A DNA stretch of 64,000 nt from Kordiimonadaceae bacterium (GCA_017640725.1 JAEPQB010000001.1:1798001-1862000); one strand, 5' to 3'. Numbered from the stretch's first letter, positions 15,484 through 27,133 are shown. Notes: generated from the sequence alone by a model not told the origin. Made by a program: numbers and translations.

Positions 15484-16416
15484 TTATTGAACTTGATTTT
15501 GCCTCCGGTATTGACCCGGCCCGGTGCCTACGGTTTTCTTGAACACTTTGCTGAATGAAGCAAGAGACTGATAGCCAACAGTTTCTGCTATTGCGTCTGT
15601 TGATAGCTCGCTTTCAATCAAAAACTGACAGGCCTTTTGCATCCTCCAGTCGGTGACATATTGCATTGGGGTCATACCCATCATGCTTCGAAATCGGTCA
15701 GCGAATACTGATCGTGACAGCCCCGACTGACCCGCAAGTAATTCAATGGTCCACACGTCGCCGGGAGCCTCATGAAACTTCTTGAGACCTTTGCCGATGT
15801 GCTTGTCTCCCAGTGCTTGCAACACACCACTGTCATTGTCTGAATTAGCGGCCCAAGCCCTGACCGCATGGATCAAAAGGATTTCCGACAAGCGTTTAAC
15901 AATAGCTTGTCCTCCCATCAAAGCACCCGAGGACTCGTACCCCATGTAACGCATGGCGTTTTCGAACCACGAAAACTCAATTGCATCCGAGCCTTTTATC
16001 AGAATAAAGGGCGGTAAATCTGACAAAAGCGGGTGGTTAAATCGTGGATCAAACTCGAAATGTCCACATACAAGATGCCCGTAACCAGAGCCATCCCCGC
16101 CATAAATAAAATGGCCTTCGCCGGTGTATCCGGCAATTTCGAGCGCCTTGTCGAGGCTGATAATTGGCGTATCCATGGCATTAGACAAGGTGTGTGCGGC
16201 ACCGTGGGGGATAATAATCATATCGCCAGACGATAAAAGCACAGGGTCATTTGCGCCCTCGACATTCACCCAGCAGTCACCACCTGAGGCGAGGTGAAAT
16301 CTGGCTACATTTTGATATTTAGGCACCTGAATGCCCCACGGTGCAGAAAACTCTGTGGTGAAATACAAAGACCCCCTGAATTTCAGCAGGTCCAATATAT
16401 CGCTTAAGGCATCCAT
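15484..16416 (-). CDS. AraC-family regulator with cupin sensor domain
   Basis: 310 aa. An N-terminal cupin-type AraC binding domain (about 5-185; DMIIIPHGAAHTLSN is the cupin core) and a C-terminal double helix-turn-helix (about 205-305) with the canonical end TVGYQSLASFSKVFKKTVGTGPGQYR. Regulators of this shape often control a neighbouring oxidoreductase or detoxification gene. It is divergent from the VOC-MAPEG pair (148-bp spacer), which it probably regulates. The effector is unknown. Confidence 0.9.
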   Translation of the reverse strand: MDALSDILDLLKFRGSLYFTTEFSAPWGIQVPKYQNVARFHLASGGDCWVNVEGANDPVLLSSGDMIIIPHGAAHTLSNAMDTPIISLDKALEIAGYTGEGHFIYGGDGSGYGHLVCGHFEFDPRFNHPLLSDLPPFILIKGSDAIEFSWFENAMRYMGYESSGALMGGQAIVKRLSEILLIHAVRAWAANSDNDSGVLQALGDKHIGKGLKKFHEAPGDVWTIELLAGQSGLSRSVFADRFRSMMGMTPMQYVTDWRMQKACQFLIESELSTDAIAETVGYQSLASFSKVFKKTVGTGPGQYRRQNQVQ

Positions 16417-16564
16417 TATTTTCTCCTTTCCCGAATTATGTCGAAAAAGTGCTGTTATGCAAACGACCAGGACGATCTGACAAATAATGCGGACGAATGA
16501 AAATTGTTCATCTGAAATGACCGACTAGATATGGCCTCACACGAATTGAAAAAGAGGACATATC

Positions 16565-16948
16565 ATGATTGATCATATGAGCGTGGGTGTTGAATGCCTG
16601 GACACCGCACGCGAATTTTATACCAAGGTTCTGCAAACTTTGGGCTTTGATCTGAAAGTGGAAACTTCAGATTTGCTGGCGTTTGGCGGCACGGGCATCG
16701 AATTTCTTGCGATGAAACCTTTTGACAAAGCAATGGCGTCCGCCGGAAACGGTATGCATGTCGCATTCACGGCACTTAGTGAAGACCAAGTGGACAAGTT
16801 TCATGCTGTTGCCATGGAGTTGGGCGCCACTTGCGAGGGCATGCCAGGCAAGCGCAATTACCCCCACGCAGAGGTTTATGCAGCTTATGTGCGTGATCCT
16901 TTTGGCCACAAACTTGAGGCCCTCACCAACGGCCTGTCGGCGCGATAA
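16565..16948 (+). CDS. VOC family protein (glyoxalase/bleomycin-resistance fold)
   Basis: Single-domain VOC protein of 127 aa. It starts MIDHMSVGVECLDTAREFY (first beta-alpha unit with the metal-ligand His) and ends YVRDPFGHKLEAL (the second half-site Glu). GAGGA precedes the ATG at good spacing. The pattern is the common small bacterial lyase/resistance type acting as a homodimer; the substrate is unknown. The MAPEG gene starts 11 bp after its stop with its own AAAGGAG, so they form an operon that joins two protein families often involved in glutathione-linked detoxification. Divergent from an AraC-family gene. Confidence 0.87.
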   Translation: MIDHMSVGVECLDTAREFYTKVLQTLGFDLKVETSDLLAFGGTGIEFLAMKPFDKAMASAGNGMHVAFTALSEDQVDKFHAVAMELGATCEGMPGKRNYPHAEVYAAYVRDPFGHKLEALTNGLSAR

Positions 16949-16959
16949 AGGAGTGCATA

Positions 16960-17382
16960 ATGTCTGATATCATTTTTTACCTTACCCTCAGCGGACTGCT
17001 CACACTGTTGCTGTGGACGCCCTACATCGTTGCCAGAATGTTCGCCTGGGGTATTCCGACATTCCTCAATAATTACCCGGAAGGGTTTCCAGCGAAATCG
17101 CCAGAGCAACCCTTGTGGGCGGCGCGCGCCCAGCGGGCGCACCTCAATATGGTTGAGACCATGCCGGCTTTTGTGGCCGTCACGGCGGCCGCCCTCTTGG
17201 CGCCAGGCCTCGGTGAACTCGGAACTGCCTCGGTTGCCTATTGGAGCACGGTTTTCTTCTATGCACGTCTTGTCCATGCAGCCGTATACATTGTGGGTAT
17301 CCCTTACCTCAGAACACCTGTTTACCTCGTGTCTTGGTTGTCGGTGCTCATGATTGGTTTTGAGGTTATTGGCACGCTGTAG
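16960..17382 (+). CDS. MAPEG family membrane protein
   Basis: 140-aa integral membrane protein with four hydrophobic helices (about 5-27, 60-82, 85-108, 115-138). The family signature is ARAQRAHLNMVETMPAF, found in eicosanoid and glutathione metabolism (MAPEG) proteins. Eukaryotic members are microsomal glutathione transferases; bacterial members are poorly characterised. It follows the VOC gene at 11 bp and is likely co-transcribed. The function is probably glutathione conjugation at the membrane, by family only. Confidence 0.85.
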   Translation: MSDIIFYLTLSGLLTLLLWTPYIVARMFAWGIPTFLNNYPEGFPAKSPEQPLWAARAQRAHLNMVETMPAFVAVTAAALLAPGLGELGTASVAYWSTVFFYARLVHAAVYIVGIPYLRTPVYLVSWLSVLMIGFEVIGTL

Positions 17383-17455
17383 CGCGTTTGACCGAGCCCA
17401 AATATAGAGGGGCAGAACCCGTCAAAGCCGATCCTGCTTTGCTGCCACTCGAATC

Positions 17456-17480
17456 TCCCCTATGCTCACGCGTAGGGGAG
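17456..17480 (+). promoter_or_regulatory. Hairpin covering the ribosome-binding site of the 17488 gene
   Basis: CTCCCTA (17456-17462) pairs with TAGGGGAG (17473-17480) with one bulged G and a 10-nt loop. The whole Shine-Dalgarno GGGGAG is inside the stem. The folding may reduce translation or simply be chance; no ligand-binding structure is visible. Confidence 0.35.
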
Positions 17481-17487
17481 ATGTTTG

Positions 17488-18105
17488 ATGAACAAGCAAT
17501 TGATACTGGTTTGTGCTGCTGGCTTTATGGTTTCTGCGCTGTCTACGGTGAACGCACTGGATCATCACGGTAAGGACAAAAAAACCGCAGCAGAAAAGGC
17601 CGCAGAGGCCCTCGCAAACATGAGCGATGAACAGCGAAGACTGCTGAATACAACACCCATAACCGGTGATCGTTATCCCTCACCGCCCGAGCCGCACTAT
17701 GGCCCGGAAACAGGCTCTATTCATTTTGAAGACAAAGACCCAGGCCCGACGATCGGCGGCACTATCACCATGAAGCCTGCTGTGGATGAAAACGGCAAGC
17801 AATTGGACGCCGCGAGCGAAGGCATCACCATGTATATGATCCATTGGGGCCTTGAAGTCGGCGAGCCGGGCACAGCCGACGATGCTGGTGCCGGTGACTT
17901 GGGCGGCGACTGTATGGGATTTCGGGATACAGGCCATGTAGTTGCGATGCCGGCGTCAGACGCGGGCGATGGCATGACCTGGGAAATCCCGATGGGAACC
18001 AAGGTACCCAGCGAGGCCGTTTATTTTGTAGGGCACACGCTATATGGCCGCATCCATAATTTGGCTAAATGCACTCAGACACCGATCCAAAACTGGGTCG
18101 AGTAA
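17488..18105 (+). CDS. Secreted protein of unknown function
   Basis: 205 aa, not recognised. The ATG at 17488 (preceded by GGGGAG) is chosen over the TTG at 17485. The signal peptide is MNKQLILVCAAGFMVSALSTVNA. The mature part is acidic, begins with a charged helix (HHGKDKKTAAEKAAEALANMSDEQRRLL), and then is probably all-beta. Two cysteines (CMGF and AKCTQ) could form a disulfide; HWG and repeated His residues hint at metal binding but are not diagnostic. It is 105 bp downstream of the MAPEG gene and convergent with the asparagine-synthetase-like gene. The ribosome site can pair with an upstream CTCCC. Confidence 0.75.
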   Translation: MNKQLILVCAAGFMVSALSTVNALDHHGKDKKTAAEKAAEALANMSDEQRRLLNTTPITGDRYPSPPEPHYGPETGSIHFEDKDPGPTIGGTITMKPAVDENGKQLDAASEGITMYMIHWGLEVGEPGTADDAGAGDLGGDCMGFRDTGHVVAMPASDAGDGMTWEIPMGTKVPSEAVYFVGHTLYGRIHNLAKCTQTPIQNWVE

Positions 18106-18136
18106 AACCAGACTAGCCCCAAGCGGTTGCACGGAG

Positions 18137-20053
18137 TTAATCTAGTACCGTGCGCTCTTCCTGGCCGGTAATCCAGACCAGCCCATAGTAGAGCCGCGAC
18201 CCGACCAACGCGAACTTAGTGGTCGCGAATTCACCTGATTGAATGGCCGCTAACAACTCGTCGCGATCAAGTATGCTCCAAACGCTGGAAGATCTTTCCA
18301 AGTCACCCGCCAACTCCAGGAAATGGTATTGCACGGCTTCCATATAGGCTTGCCTTCCCAAATTGTGGATGCCACGAATGTCGCCCTGCGGCCGTGTTAA
18401 TGCTTCCGCATTGACGGGTTGGGCGGTCATTTTACTCAATTCTGCCCTAACCAGTTTTTGTGGATCACTCATCAGCTCAACTGGCCAGTCACTGGCGGCA
18501 AATGGCACCTCAATCAGCCCAGGAACGCCGAACTGTGTCATTATGTCATAGGTCAATCTCGCCCTGTCGCGATCGTCGACAGATAGTGCCGCCTGCGCGG
18601 ATACCAGCCGCACATCATTCAAGGGCTCAAATGTGGGTCGGCTGTCGTTTATGACCTGGACCGTAAACCCACTGTGTCGCCAGCCCCGGTCTGCTAGATA
18701 ATAGGCGTCTTTAACGTTTGCTTCGCTAATGTCTTGGGCCAGAAGCCAATCAATTTGATGTTCGAAGGCGCGTGCAGCTTGGTGCAAAAATTCGTCCGTG
18801 AACAGTTGGTGAGTAAATCTGCTCCTCGAAATCAGTTGGGCCGCAAACTGCGCCGTGAACGTGGTTGAAGCCGCCCTCAAAAGTTGTTTCAGGCGCAAAC
18901 TCCAGCCTTCAGAGGCTGCCAGTGAACGGTGGTATGATTGCATTTTCTTTTGTTGATGTGGCTTGGTGCTGGGGAAGAATGATTTGGTCCGTGCTTCTGC
19001 ACAGCCCCCTCGCACTTGGGCAACATTACTAAGCCGCTCGACGCCTAACCCAGTATGAAACAGGTTTGATGAGCCCATCGATCGGAAAGCTGCGCGAGCA
19101 GTGGCAGCGATCGGGTCTATGATTTCACCAGGCCCGACATTAGATAGAAACCCTGACCGTTTCAGGTCAAAATGATTTATCAACCGGTTGGCCACACCAC
19201 GGTCTGGTCCTCCTTCGGGTCCACCGGTGAAAACATGAAAATTCCGCGCTTTGGCTCCGAGGAAACTGCCTAACACCAAGCGCGTATCCTTGCCGCCTGA
19301 TAGGTCAATGGCGAGGCCTCGATCTGGCAAAGTCTGCGCCAAACTATTTGCCCGTTTCATGAGGCCGGATGCTGCAGCGCGCATACTAGCCTCATAGGTG
19401 CCGTATTGGTTTTTCCATGGCATAGAAAAACGCTTTAACCTTGCTTGCTTGCCATCGCCAACAACAGCATAGCCTGTGGGCAGTTTTTCGACGCCAGCAA
19501 GACCGGTTTTTGTCCAGCCGCCCACACCAAATGCGGCTTCAAATGCGTTTGAAGTAAAATCCCGTTCACATGCAAACCCAAGCCGAGCGGCAGCCTTTTC
19601 AATGAGATGAAGAGAGTTGCTGATCAGCGTATGGCCGCTTCTTTCAAGGCGAAAAAACGCGTATTGGGACAGCGGGTCAGGTGAAAGCATAAACGAACCG
19701 TCTTCGTCTATGCGCGCCGCGCCAAAAACACCGGAAAGATGGATGGGAGTTTCGCCCGCAGACACGCCGTCCAGATAAGAGCTGATGGCCACCGCAGCGG
19801 CAGTTGGCGAACTGTTGTCTAGCAGATGGTTGTGGGCGCCGTCGTCCGAAATAAAGGCGCCATCCCAAAACACCAACGCCGGGTCATTGGGAGTGCTGCG
19901 GGTGTGAGGCGCCACACTTGAGATAACTGATATGCGACCAAGATGCGCTTCAAATGGCGCGGGAGTTACTACCCCAAAGTCCTGATCAGTGAACTGGCTC
20001 GCTGATAAGGTCGCTGGATTGCCACAGGTTGGGAAATGAATGACAAATTTCAT
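18137..20053 (-). CDS. Asparagine-synthetase-like protein lacking the amidotransferase cysteine
   Basis: 638 aa. The N-terminal ~200 residues follow the class II glutamine-amidotransferase-like fold (LSGVFGAARIDEDGS; PTGYAVVGDGK linker), but residue 2 is Lys, not the catalytic Cys. The C-terminal ATP-pyrophosphatase domain carries the PP-loop as LSGGKDTRL (251-259) in place of SGGxDS. Enzymes of this build that lost the cysteine include beta-lactam synthetase and lasso-peptide cyclases, which make an amide with another amine. Here no precursor peptide or partner gene lies beside it: gyrB is 67 bp upstream on the same strand. It could also belong to the AsnB-related proteins seen in polysaccharide loci. 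The function is open. Confidence 0.78.
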   Translation of the reverse strand: MKFVIHFPTCGNPATLSASQFTDQDFGVVTPAPFEAHLGRISVISSVAPHTRSTPNDPALVFWDGAFISDDGAHNHLLDNSSPTAAAVAISSYLDGVSAGETPIHLSGVFGAARIDEDGSFMLSPDPLSQYAFFRLERSGHTLISNSLHLIEKAAARLGFACERDFTSNAFEAAFGVGGWTKTGLAGVEKLPTGYAVVGDGKQARLKRFSMPWKNQYGTYEASMRAAASGLMKRANSLAQTLPDRGLAIDLSGGKDTRLVLGSFLGAKARNFHVFTGGPEGGPDRGVANRLINHFDLKRSGFLSNVGPGEIIDPIAATARAAFRSMGSSNLFHTGLGVERLSNVAQVRGGCAEARTKSFFPSTKPHQQKKMQSYHRSLAASEGWSLRLKQLLRAASTTFTAQFAAQLISRSRFTHQLFTDEFLHQAARAFEHQIDWLLAQDISEANVKDAYYLADRGWRHSGFTVQVINDSRPTFEPLNDVRLVSAQAALSVDDRDRARLTYDIMTQFGVPGLIEVPFAASDWPVELMSDPQKLVRAELSKMTAQPVNAEALTRPQGDIRGIHNLGRQAYMEAVQYHFLELAGDLERSSSVWSILDRDELLAAIQSGEFATTKFALVGSRLYYGLVWITGQEERTVLD

Positions 20054-20120
20054 GGACCGTATTCGTCTTTCTATTTCCCCTTAATTCAGTTTGAACGATG
20101 CGCGATTTTGACAGTCGCAA

Positions 20121-22574
<2,454 letters not shown>

Positions 22575-22580
22575 CTAACT

Positions 22581-23837
22581 CTAGACAGCGCACGGCTGGA
22601 TCACGCCGTGTGCCACTTCAAAAAATTCTGCTTTACCCATCAGGGACTTAAACAAACTACGATCAGTGCCTGTAAGCCAGCACTGGCTTCCAAGTGCGGC
22701 TAGCTCTTCAAACAAAGCTGCGCGCCGATCAGAATCCAGGTGGGCCGCAACTTCATCCATCAGCATCAGCGGCGCCTGCCCCTTAAGGGCAATCTGCAAT
22801 CGCGCGTTCGCGAGTATGAGGCCGATTAACAGCGCTTTTTGCTCACCGGTGGAACATAAGTCCGCCCGCATGTTCTTCGCGCTGTGTGTAACGATGAAAT
22901 CAGTTTTGTGAACACCTGTGCTGGTGCGCCCAGCCCGCGCATCAAGCGCACGCTCGTTTGCCAGCCTGTCAGCATAAGCTGCCTCAGCGTCAACAGCCTG
23001 TATGCCGTCAGCCAACTGGTTTTCGAGCCAGCCATCAAGAGCAAGTTCAGCCTTCGGGAAGGGGCTCGCGGGCGCGTCAGCAATTTGACCGGCGATCTGG
23101 CCAGCAAACTCAAGTCGGGCAACGGCAACAGCCACTGCATGCTCTGCCATTCGCGCTTCAAGGGCGGTTAGCCAAGCACTATCTGCGGCCAAGCCTTGCT
23201 CGGACAGAAGTCGATTGCGATCACGCATGGCGCGCTCGAAGGCGCTTACTTGTCGGCTGTGGTCGGGAAATAGCCCAAGAACCAGTCTGTCCAAAAACCG
23301 GCGACGCGATGAAGGCCCTTCAATGAAAAGCCTGTCCATTTGAGGCGTCAGCCAACTGACGCTCCACCGATCCCCTAAGGCACTGGTATTCGGTTTGTTT
23401 TCCCCGTCGATACGAACGACCCGGCGCTGTGCCTGCTTTTGGCCGTCTTCGCCGGCATCATTGGCCGCGCGCACGGGGTCTTGCCCTGTGCCAACCTTGA
23501 CGGGTTCGACCAAATCATCTGCTTTGAGTTCAAGGCTAAGAGCAACAGACCAGGGGCCACCGCCGATGCGACCAACATCTGCAATGTTGGCGCCTCTAAG
23601 CCCGCGCCCGGGCGCTGCATAGCTGACAGCTTCCAGAACGTTGGTCTTTCCAGCACCATTGTCGCCCGTAAGCACGACCAAAGGCTGCTGGCAGGCCAGG
23701 TTCAGGTGACACTGCTGGTATGATCTGAAGTCAGTCATCATAAGTCGTGAGACAAATACGAGTTCCTGTGCACCGCTTGAACTCGTCACAGGCGAGCTGC
23801 CAGTGGCTGAGTCCAATGAATGCGGCGCTTGGGTCAT
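22581..23837 (-). CDS. recF: DNA replication and repair protein RecF
   Basis: 418 aa. The track starts at a TTG at 23840; the ATG at 23837 is preferred. SMC-like ATPase with Walker A GDNGAGKTN, signature CSTGEQKALLIGL and Walker B PLMLMDEVAAHLD. The N-terminal ~30 residues before LMMTDFRSYQ are extra compared with the usual RecF start and have low complexity. RecF loads RecA at gaps with RecO and RecR. It lies 40 bp after dnaN and 27 bp before gyrB, giving a conserved replication operon. Confidence 0.96.
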   Translation of the reverse strand: MTQAPHSLDSATGSSPVTSSSGAQELVFVSRLMMTDFRSYQQCHLNLACQQPLVVLTGDNGAGKTNVLEAVSYAAPGRGLRGANIADVGRIGGGPWSVALSLELKADDLVEPVKVGTGQDPVRAANDAGEDGQKQAQRRVVRIDGENKPNTSALGDRWSVSWLTPQMDRLFIEGPSSRRRFLDRLVLGLFPDHSRQVSAFERAMRDRNRLLSEQGLAADSAWLTALEARMAEHAVAVAVARLEFAGQIAGQIADAPASPFPKAELALDGWLENQLADGIQAVDAEAAYADRLANERALDARAGRTSTGVHKTDFIVTHSAKNMRADLCSTGEQKALLIGLILANARLQIALKGQAPLMLMDEVAAHLDSDRRAALFEELAALGSQCWLTGTDRSLFKSLMGKAEFFEVAHGVIQPCAV

Positions 23838-23877
23838 CAAAAAGGCTTTTCCTTATCAGAGCGGGACGATATCGCCG

Positions 23878-24993
23878 CTAAACCCGCATTGGCATAAGAA
23901 CGTAGAGAGCGCCTTCATCCATCAAGTCCTTCAAGACCGTGGGGGCAGACGGGTCAGCCAACATCACCTGCACCATGTCACCCTCAATCTGGGCAAGGAT
24001 GTCCATCAAATAGCGGCTGTTGAAACCAATCTCCATGGCATCAGAGCCATAGGCGGCAGCCAGCTCTTCGCGGGCAGTTCCACTGTCAGGGCTATTGACC
24101 GATAGCTTCAGCATGTCCTGATCAAGCGAAAGCTTCACAGAGCGTGTTTTGTCAGAGCTGATGGTGGAAACCCTGTCAACAGCCTGCGAGAACAAACGGC
24201 AGTCGATCTCGAGCATTTTGTCGTTTCCTTGCGGGATAACGCGGCTGTAGTCCGGGAAGGTGCCGTCAATCAGCTTGGAATTTACAACGGTGCTATCGAA
24301 GCTGAACTTCATTTTGGTGTCCGAAAGCGCAACCGTGACATCGCCTTCATACTCGTCGATAAGCTTGCGCACCTCTGCCACGGTTTTGCGCGGCACGATA
24401 ATGCCGGGCATGCCGGTCGCCCCCTCAGGTACATCCTGTTCCACTTGCGCGAGCCTGTGGCCGTCGGTGGCTACGGTGCGCAGTGTTGAACCAGACTCAC
24501 CCTGTGCAACATGAAGGTAAATACCATTGAGATAGTACCGCGTCTCTTCAGTAGAGATCGCAAAGCGAGCTTTGTCGATAAGCCGCTTAAGCTCTTCACC
24601 GGCGATTGCAAAACGATGCGGCAGGTCGCTCTCGCTCATTGTCGGGAAGTCTTCTTTGTCGAGGCACGCCAATGTAAAGCGCGAGCGCCCTGCTTTAACC
24701 ACCAGCCGATCACCGTCTTCGAGTGTCAACTCCACTTCAGCGCCGTCCGGCAACTTGCGAGCAATGTCAAACAACGTGTGGGCCGGCACGGTGGTCGCGC
24801 CCGGCTGTGCGACTGCTGCACCAGTTCTTTCAACAATGGAGATATCGAGGTCAGTAGCGGTCATGGCAACGCCATCCCCTTCGGCCTCGATCATCACGTT
24901 GGAAAGAATGGGTATGGTGTTGCGGCGTTCAACTACGGACTGCACATGCCCCAATGTTTTCAGAAGGGAATTCCGTTCAATGGTGAATTTCAT
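23878..24993 (-). CDS. dnaN: DNA polymerase III beta sliding clamp
   Basis: 371 aa. The start is set at MKFTIERNSLLKTL, which matches the family; the track extends 18 codons upstream without support. AAGAAGA precedes the ATG. The three clamp domains are readable, with NTIPILSNVMIEA and TATDLDISIVE in the first, GIYLHVAQ and ATDGHRLAQVE in the second, and the conserved C-terminal MPMRV. As a ring dimer it tethers Pol III and other DNA enzymes. It is first of the dnaN-recF-gyrB run and is separated from dnaA by a terminator and 264 bp, so it probably has its own promoter. Confidence 0.97.
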   Translation of the reverse strand: MKFTIERNSLLKTLGHVQSVVERRNTIPILSNVMIEAEGDGVAMTATDLDISIVERTGAAVAQPGATTVPAHTLFDIARKLPDGAEVELTLEDGDRLVVKAGRSRFTLACLDKEDFPTMSESDLPHRFAIAGEELKRLIDKARFAISTEETRYYLNGIYLHVAQGESGSTLRTVATDGHRLAQVEQDVPEGATGMPGIIVPRKTVAEVRKLIDEYEGDVTVALSDTKMKFSFDSTVVNSKLIDGTFPDYSRVIPQGNDKMLEIDCRLFSQAVDRVSTISSDKTRSVKLSLDQDMLKLSVNSPDSGTAREELAAAYGSDAMEIGFNSRYLMDILAQIEGDMVQVMLADPSAPTVLKDLMDEGALYVLMPMRV

Positions 24994-25159
24994 GAAAAAA
25001 TCTTCTTGTCTGACTGCATTAATTGGCTGCCTGCAGAAGGCGCCCATTGCCCGGATTGCATCTCCCCCGAGATGCGCCGGAACGGGCCAAAATTAGCCCG
25101 CTGGCACCCCCTTAGTAGGCCTTGAAATACAATAACGGGTTTCAGGGCAAATCCAAATG

Positions 25160-25185
25160 AAAAAGCGCCAAAAATGACGCTTTTT
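25160..25185 (-). terminator. Terminator downstream of dnaA
   Basis: AAAAAGCG/CGCTTTTT stem with a 10-nt loop lies 73 bp after the dnaA stop codon. The A/T flanks make it work on either strand, but the minus-strand position fits the end of the dnaA message. The rest of the dnaA-dnaN spacer shows nothing clear. Confidence 0.65.
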
Positions 25186-25257
25186 TTTCAGTTGAGAATC
25201 ATTGGATTTCTGCCGATTCGCCTTGGTTTGAAAACCGGCAGGTTTTGATGCCAGAAA

Positions 25258-26670
25258 TCAGCCTGCCAACAGCCTTGTCAGACGGGTAATATCTTCGTCT
25301 AAAGTGCTGTCAGACTTCACCAAATCTTCAATCTTTCTGACCGCATGCATAACGGTCGTGTGGTCTCGGCCACCAAACCTGCGTCCGATCTCGGGCAGGC
25401 TTCTGGATGTTAGCTGCTTCGAGAGAAACATGGCGACTTGGCGTGGCCGGGCGATGACCCGTGAGCGGCGCTGTGACAGCATCTCGGAGAGCCGCAGATT
25501 ATAGTATTCTGCCACGGTGCGCTGGATTTCATCGATGGTGACCTTGCGATCGTTTGCCCGAATGAGGTCCTGCAAAACGTCACGTGTCATTTCCATCGTG
25601 ATGGGGCGCCCAACAAGCGTGGCATACGCCATAACACGATTGAGTGCACCCTCGAGTTCTCGCACGTTGGAAATAATGCGCTTGGCCAGAAATTCCAAAA
25701 CCTCTACTGGCACATCCACGCCGGGCACTTGCTCGGCCTTGGACTGCAGGATGCCCAGACGCAGTTCATAGTCTGTGGGATGGATGTCAGCCACAAGGCC
25801 CCAACCCAGACGTGACACAATACGTTCTTCAATGCCTTCAAGGTCCGTTGGGGACCGGTCGGCCGTGATGACAAGCTGGCACCGGTTGTCAATTAACGCA
25901 TTGAAAGTATGGAAGAACTCTTCCTGTGTGCTTTCTTTGTTGGCGATGAACTGCACGTCATCAACCATCAGTAAGTCAGCCGCCCTGAACTTCTGCTTGA
26001 ACGCGTGGGTATCTTTGTACCGAATTGCCGAGATGAATTCGAACATGAATTTTTCAGCGGAGACGTAAGCCACTTTTTTCTGCGGGGCCCGGCGTTTCAC
26101 TTCCCAGGCGATGGCGTGCATCAAATGCGTTTTACCAAGACCAACACCACCATGCAGAAACAGGGGATTGAAAGACACTTCGTCGCTCTCTGCTATGCGC
26201 TTTGCAGCCGCGTAGGCAAGCTCGTTGGATTTACCAACAACAAAGGTGTCAAAAGTATATTTCGGGTCTAAAGCCGCTTTTTCGTCGTCTTTTGTAGACG
26301 CGTCGATCTGAGGTGCGCTGTCAGCACGCACAACCGGTTGGGCCGGCGTGGCTGGAACAGCACCCTTCGCAGCGAGTCGGATACTCAGGCTTTTTACCCT
26401 GTTATCTTCGGCATGGAAAAAATCCATCAGCCTCGGACCATAATTGCGCTGAATCCAATCTCGCACGAACTTGGTTGGCGCAGTTAACTCAACTGTGCCG
26501 CCATCAAGACCATGATAGCCCAATTGGCCAAGCCATGTGGTATATGCCTGTTGGCCGAATTCCTGTTTGAATTTCGTGCATACACGTGCCCAAGGTGTAT
26601 CTGATTCTGCTGATACGCTGGCCGCAATCCCCCCGGTTGCCCCCATGTTGTCCTTCTCCCCATTCGACAT
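25258..26670 (-). CDS. dnaA: Chromosomal replication initiator DnaA
   Basis: 470 aa with all four DnaA domains. Domain I is at about 25-100 (WARVCTKFKQEFGQQAYTTW), followed by a short linker, then the AAA+ domain (about 135-345) with Walker A HGGVGLGKTHLMHA and Walker B LLMVDDVQF, and domain IV ending in the DNA-reading signature GGRDHTTVMHAVRKIE. It opens oriC and acts as a transcription factor. Two starts are possible: the track ATG at 26670, or the ATG at 26646, which has the better ribosome site (GGGGAGAAGGA). It is transcribed alone, with rpsT upstream on the same strand behind its own terminator. Confidence 0.97.
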   Translation of the reverse strand: MSNGEKDNMGATGGIAASVSAESDTPWARVCTKFKQEFGQQAYTTWLGQLGYHGLDGGTVELTAPTKFVRDWIQRNYGPRLMDFFHAEDNRVKSLSIRLAAKGAVPATPAQPVVRADSAPQIDASTKDDEKAALDPKYTFDTFVVGKSNELAYAAAKRIAESDEVSFNPLFLHGGVGLGKTHLMHAIAWEVKRRAPQKKVAYVSAEKFMFEFISAIRYKDTHAFKQKFRAADLLMVDDVQFIANKESTQEEFFHTFNALIDNRCQLVITADRSPTDLEGIEERIVSRLGWGLVADIHPTDYELRLGILQSKAEQVPGVDVPVEVLEFLAKRIISNVRELEGALNRVMAYATLVGRPITMEMTRDVLQDLIRANDRKVTIDEIQRTVAEYYNLRLSEMLSQRRSRVIARPRQVAMFLSKQLTSRSLPEIGRRFGGRDHTTVMHAVRKIEDLVKSDSTLDEDITRLTRLLAG

Positions 26671-27030
26671 CGGAATTTATTCTCCGCTATCGCGCATTTT
26701 ATGCGCTCTATTCCGATAGGATCGCCCTGCATCCAGCCCTAAAGGATGGTTGGCGCCCAACTGTTTATTTTTGTGTGACTCACGGCCAAAAATATCCTGT
26801 CGGCGCGCTGGGGCACCAAGAGTGATTGGCTATGGTCAAAGTCGGTGGCGATACCCCCCGCAACTCAAGCACAAAGTATCTGTGGACCGTTCCCTATAGA
26901 GGGAGGTTGGTTGCCCACCAGACCCACCGAGGTCAGGAGGCTAATTTACATAGGGGCCATTGGCCCAGCAACTGAATCATTCACTTGACAGAAAGATCAA
27001 GATTCAGCCTATGGCGTGAATCACAGTGGG

Positions 27031-27072
27031 ACACAATATGTGGTTTTGGCGTGGTGAGGCACAAAATATGTG
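27031..27072. repeat. 12-bp direct repeat, 30-bp period, upstream of dnaA
   Basis: ACACAATATGTG (27031-27042) and ACAAAATATGTG (27061-27072) match at 11 of 12 positions. Each is itself partly palindromic (CACA/TGTG arms). The 30-bp spacing is close to three helical turns, as for paired protein-binding sites. Confidence 0.5.
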
Positions 27073-27103
27073 CTCTTTTTGTTCCCATAATTTGCGGCAA
27101 ACA

Positions 27104-27133
27104 AAAAAAGCCGCTTCACATTGAAGCGACTTT
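27104..27133 (-). terminator. Terminator of rpsT
   Basis: Stem CGCTTCA/TGAAGCG with a 3-nt loop, extended by AAAG/CTTT after one mismatch; on the minus strand it is followed by a seven-base T run. It lies 46 bp after the rpsT stop codon. Confidence 0.85.
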
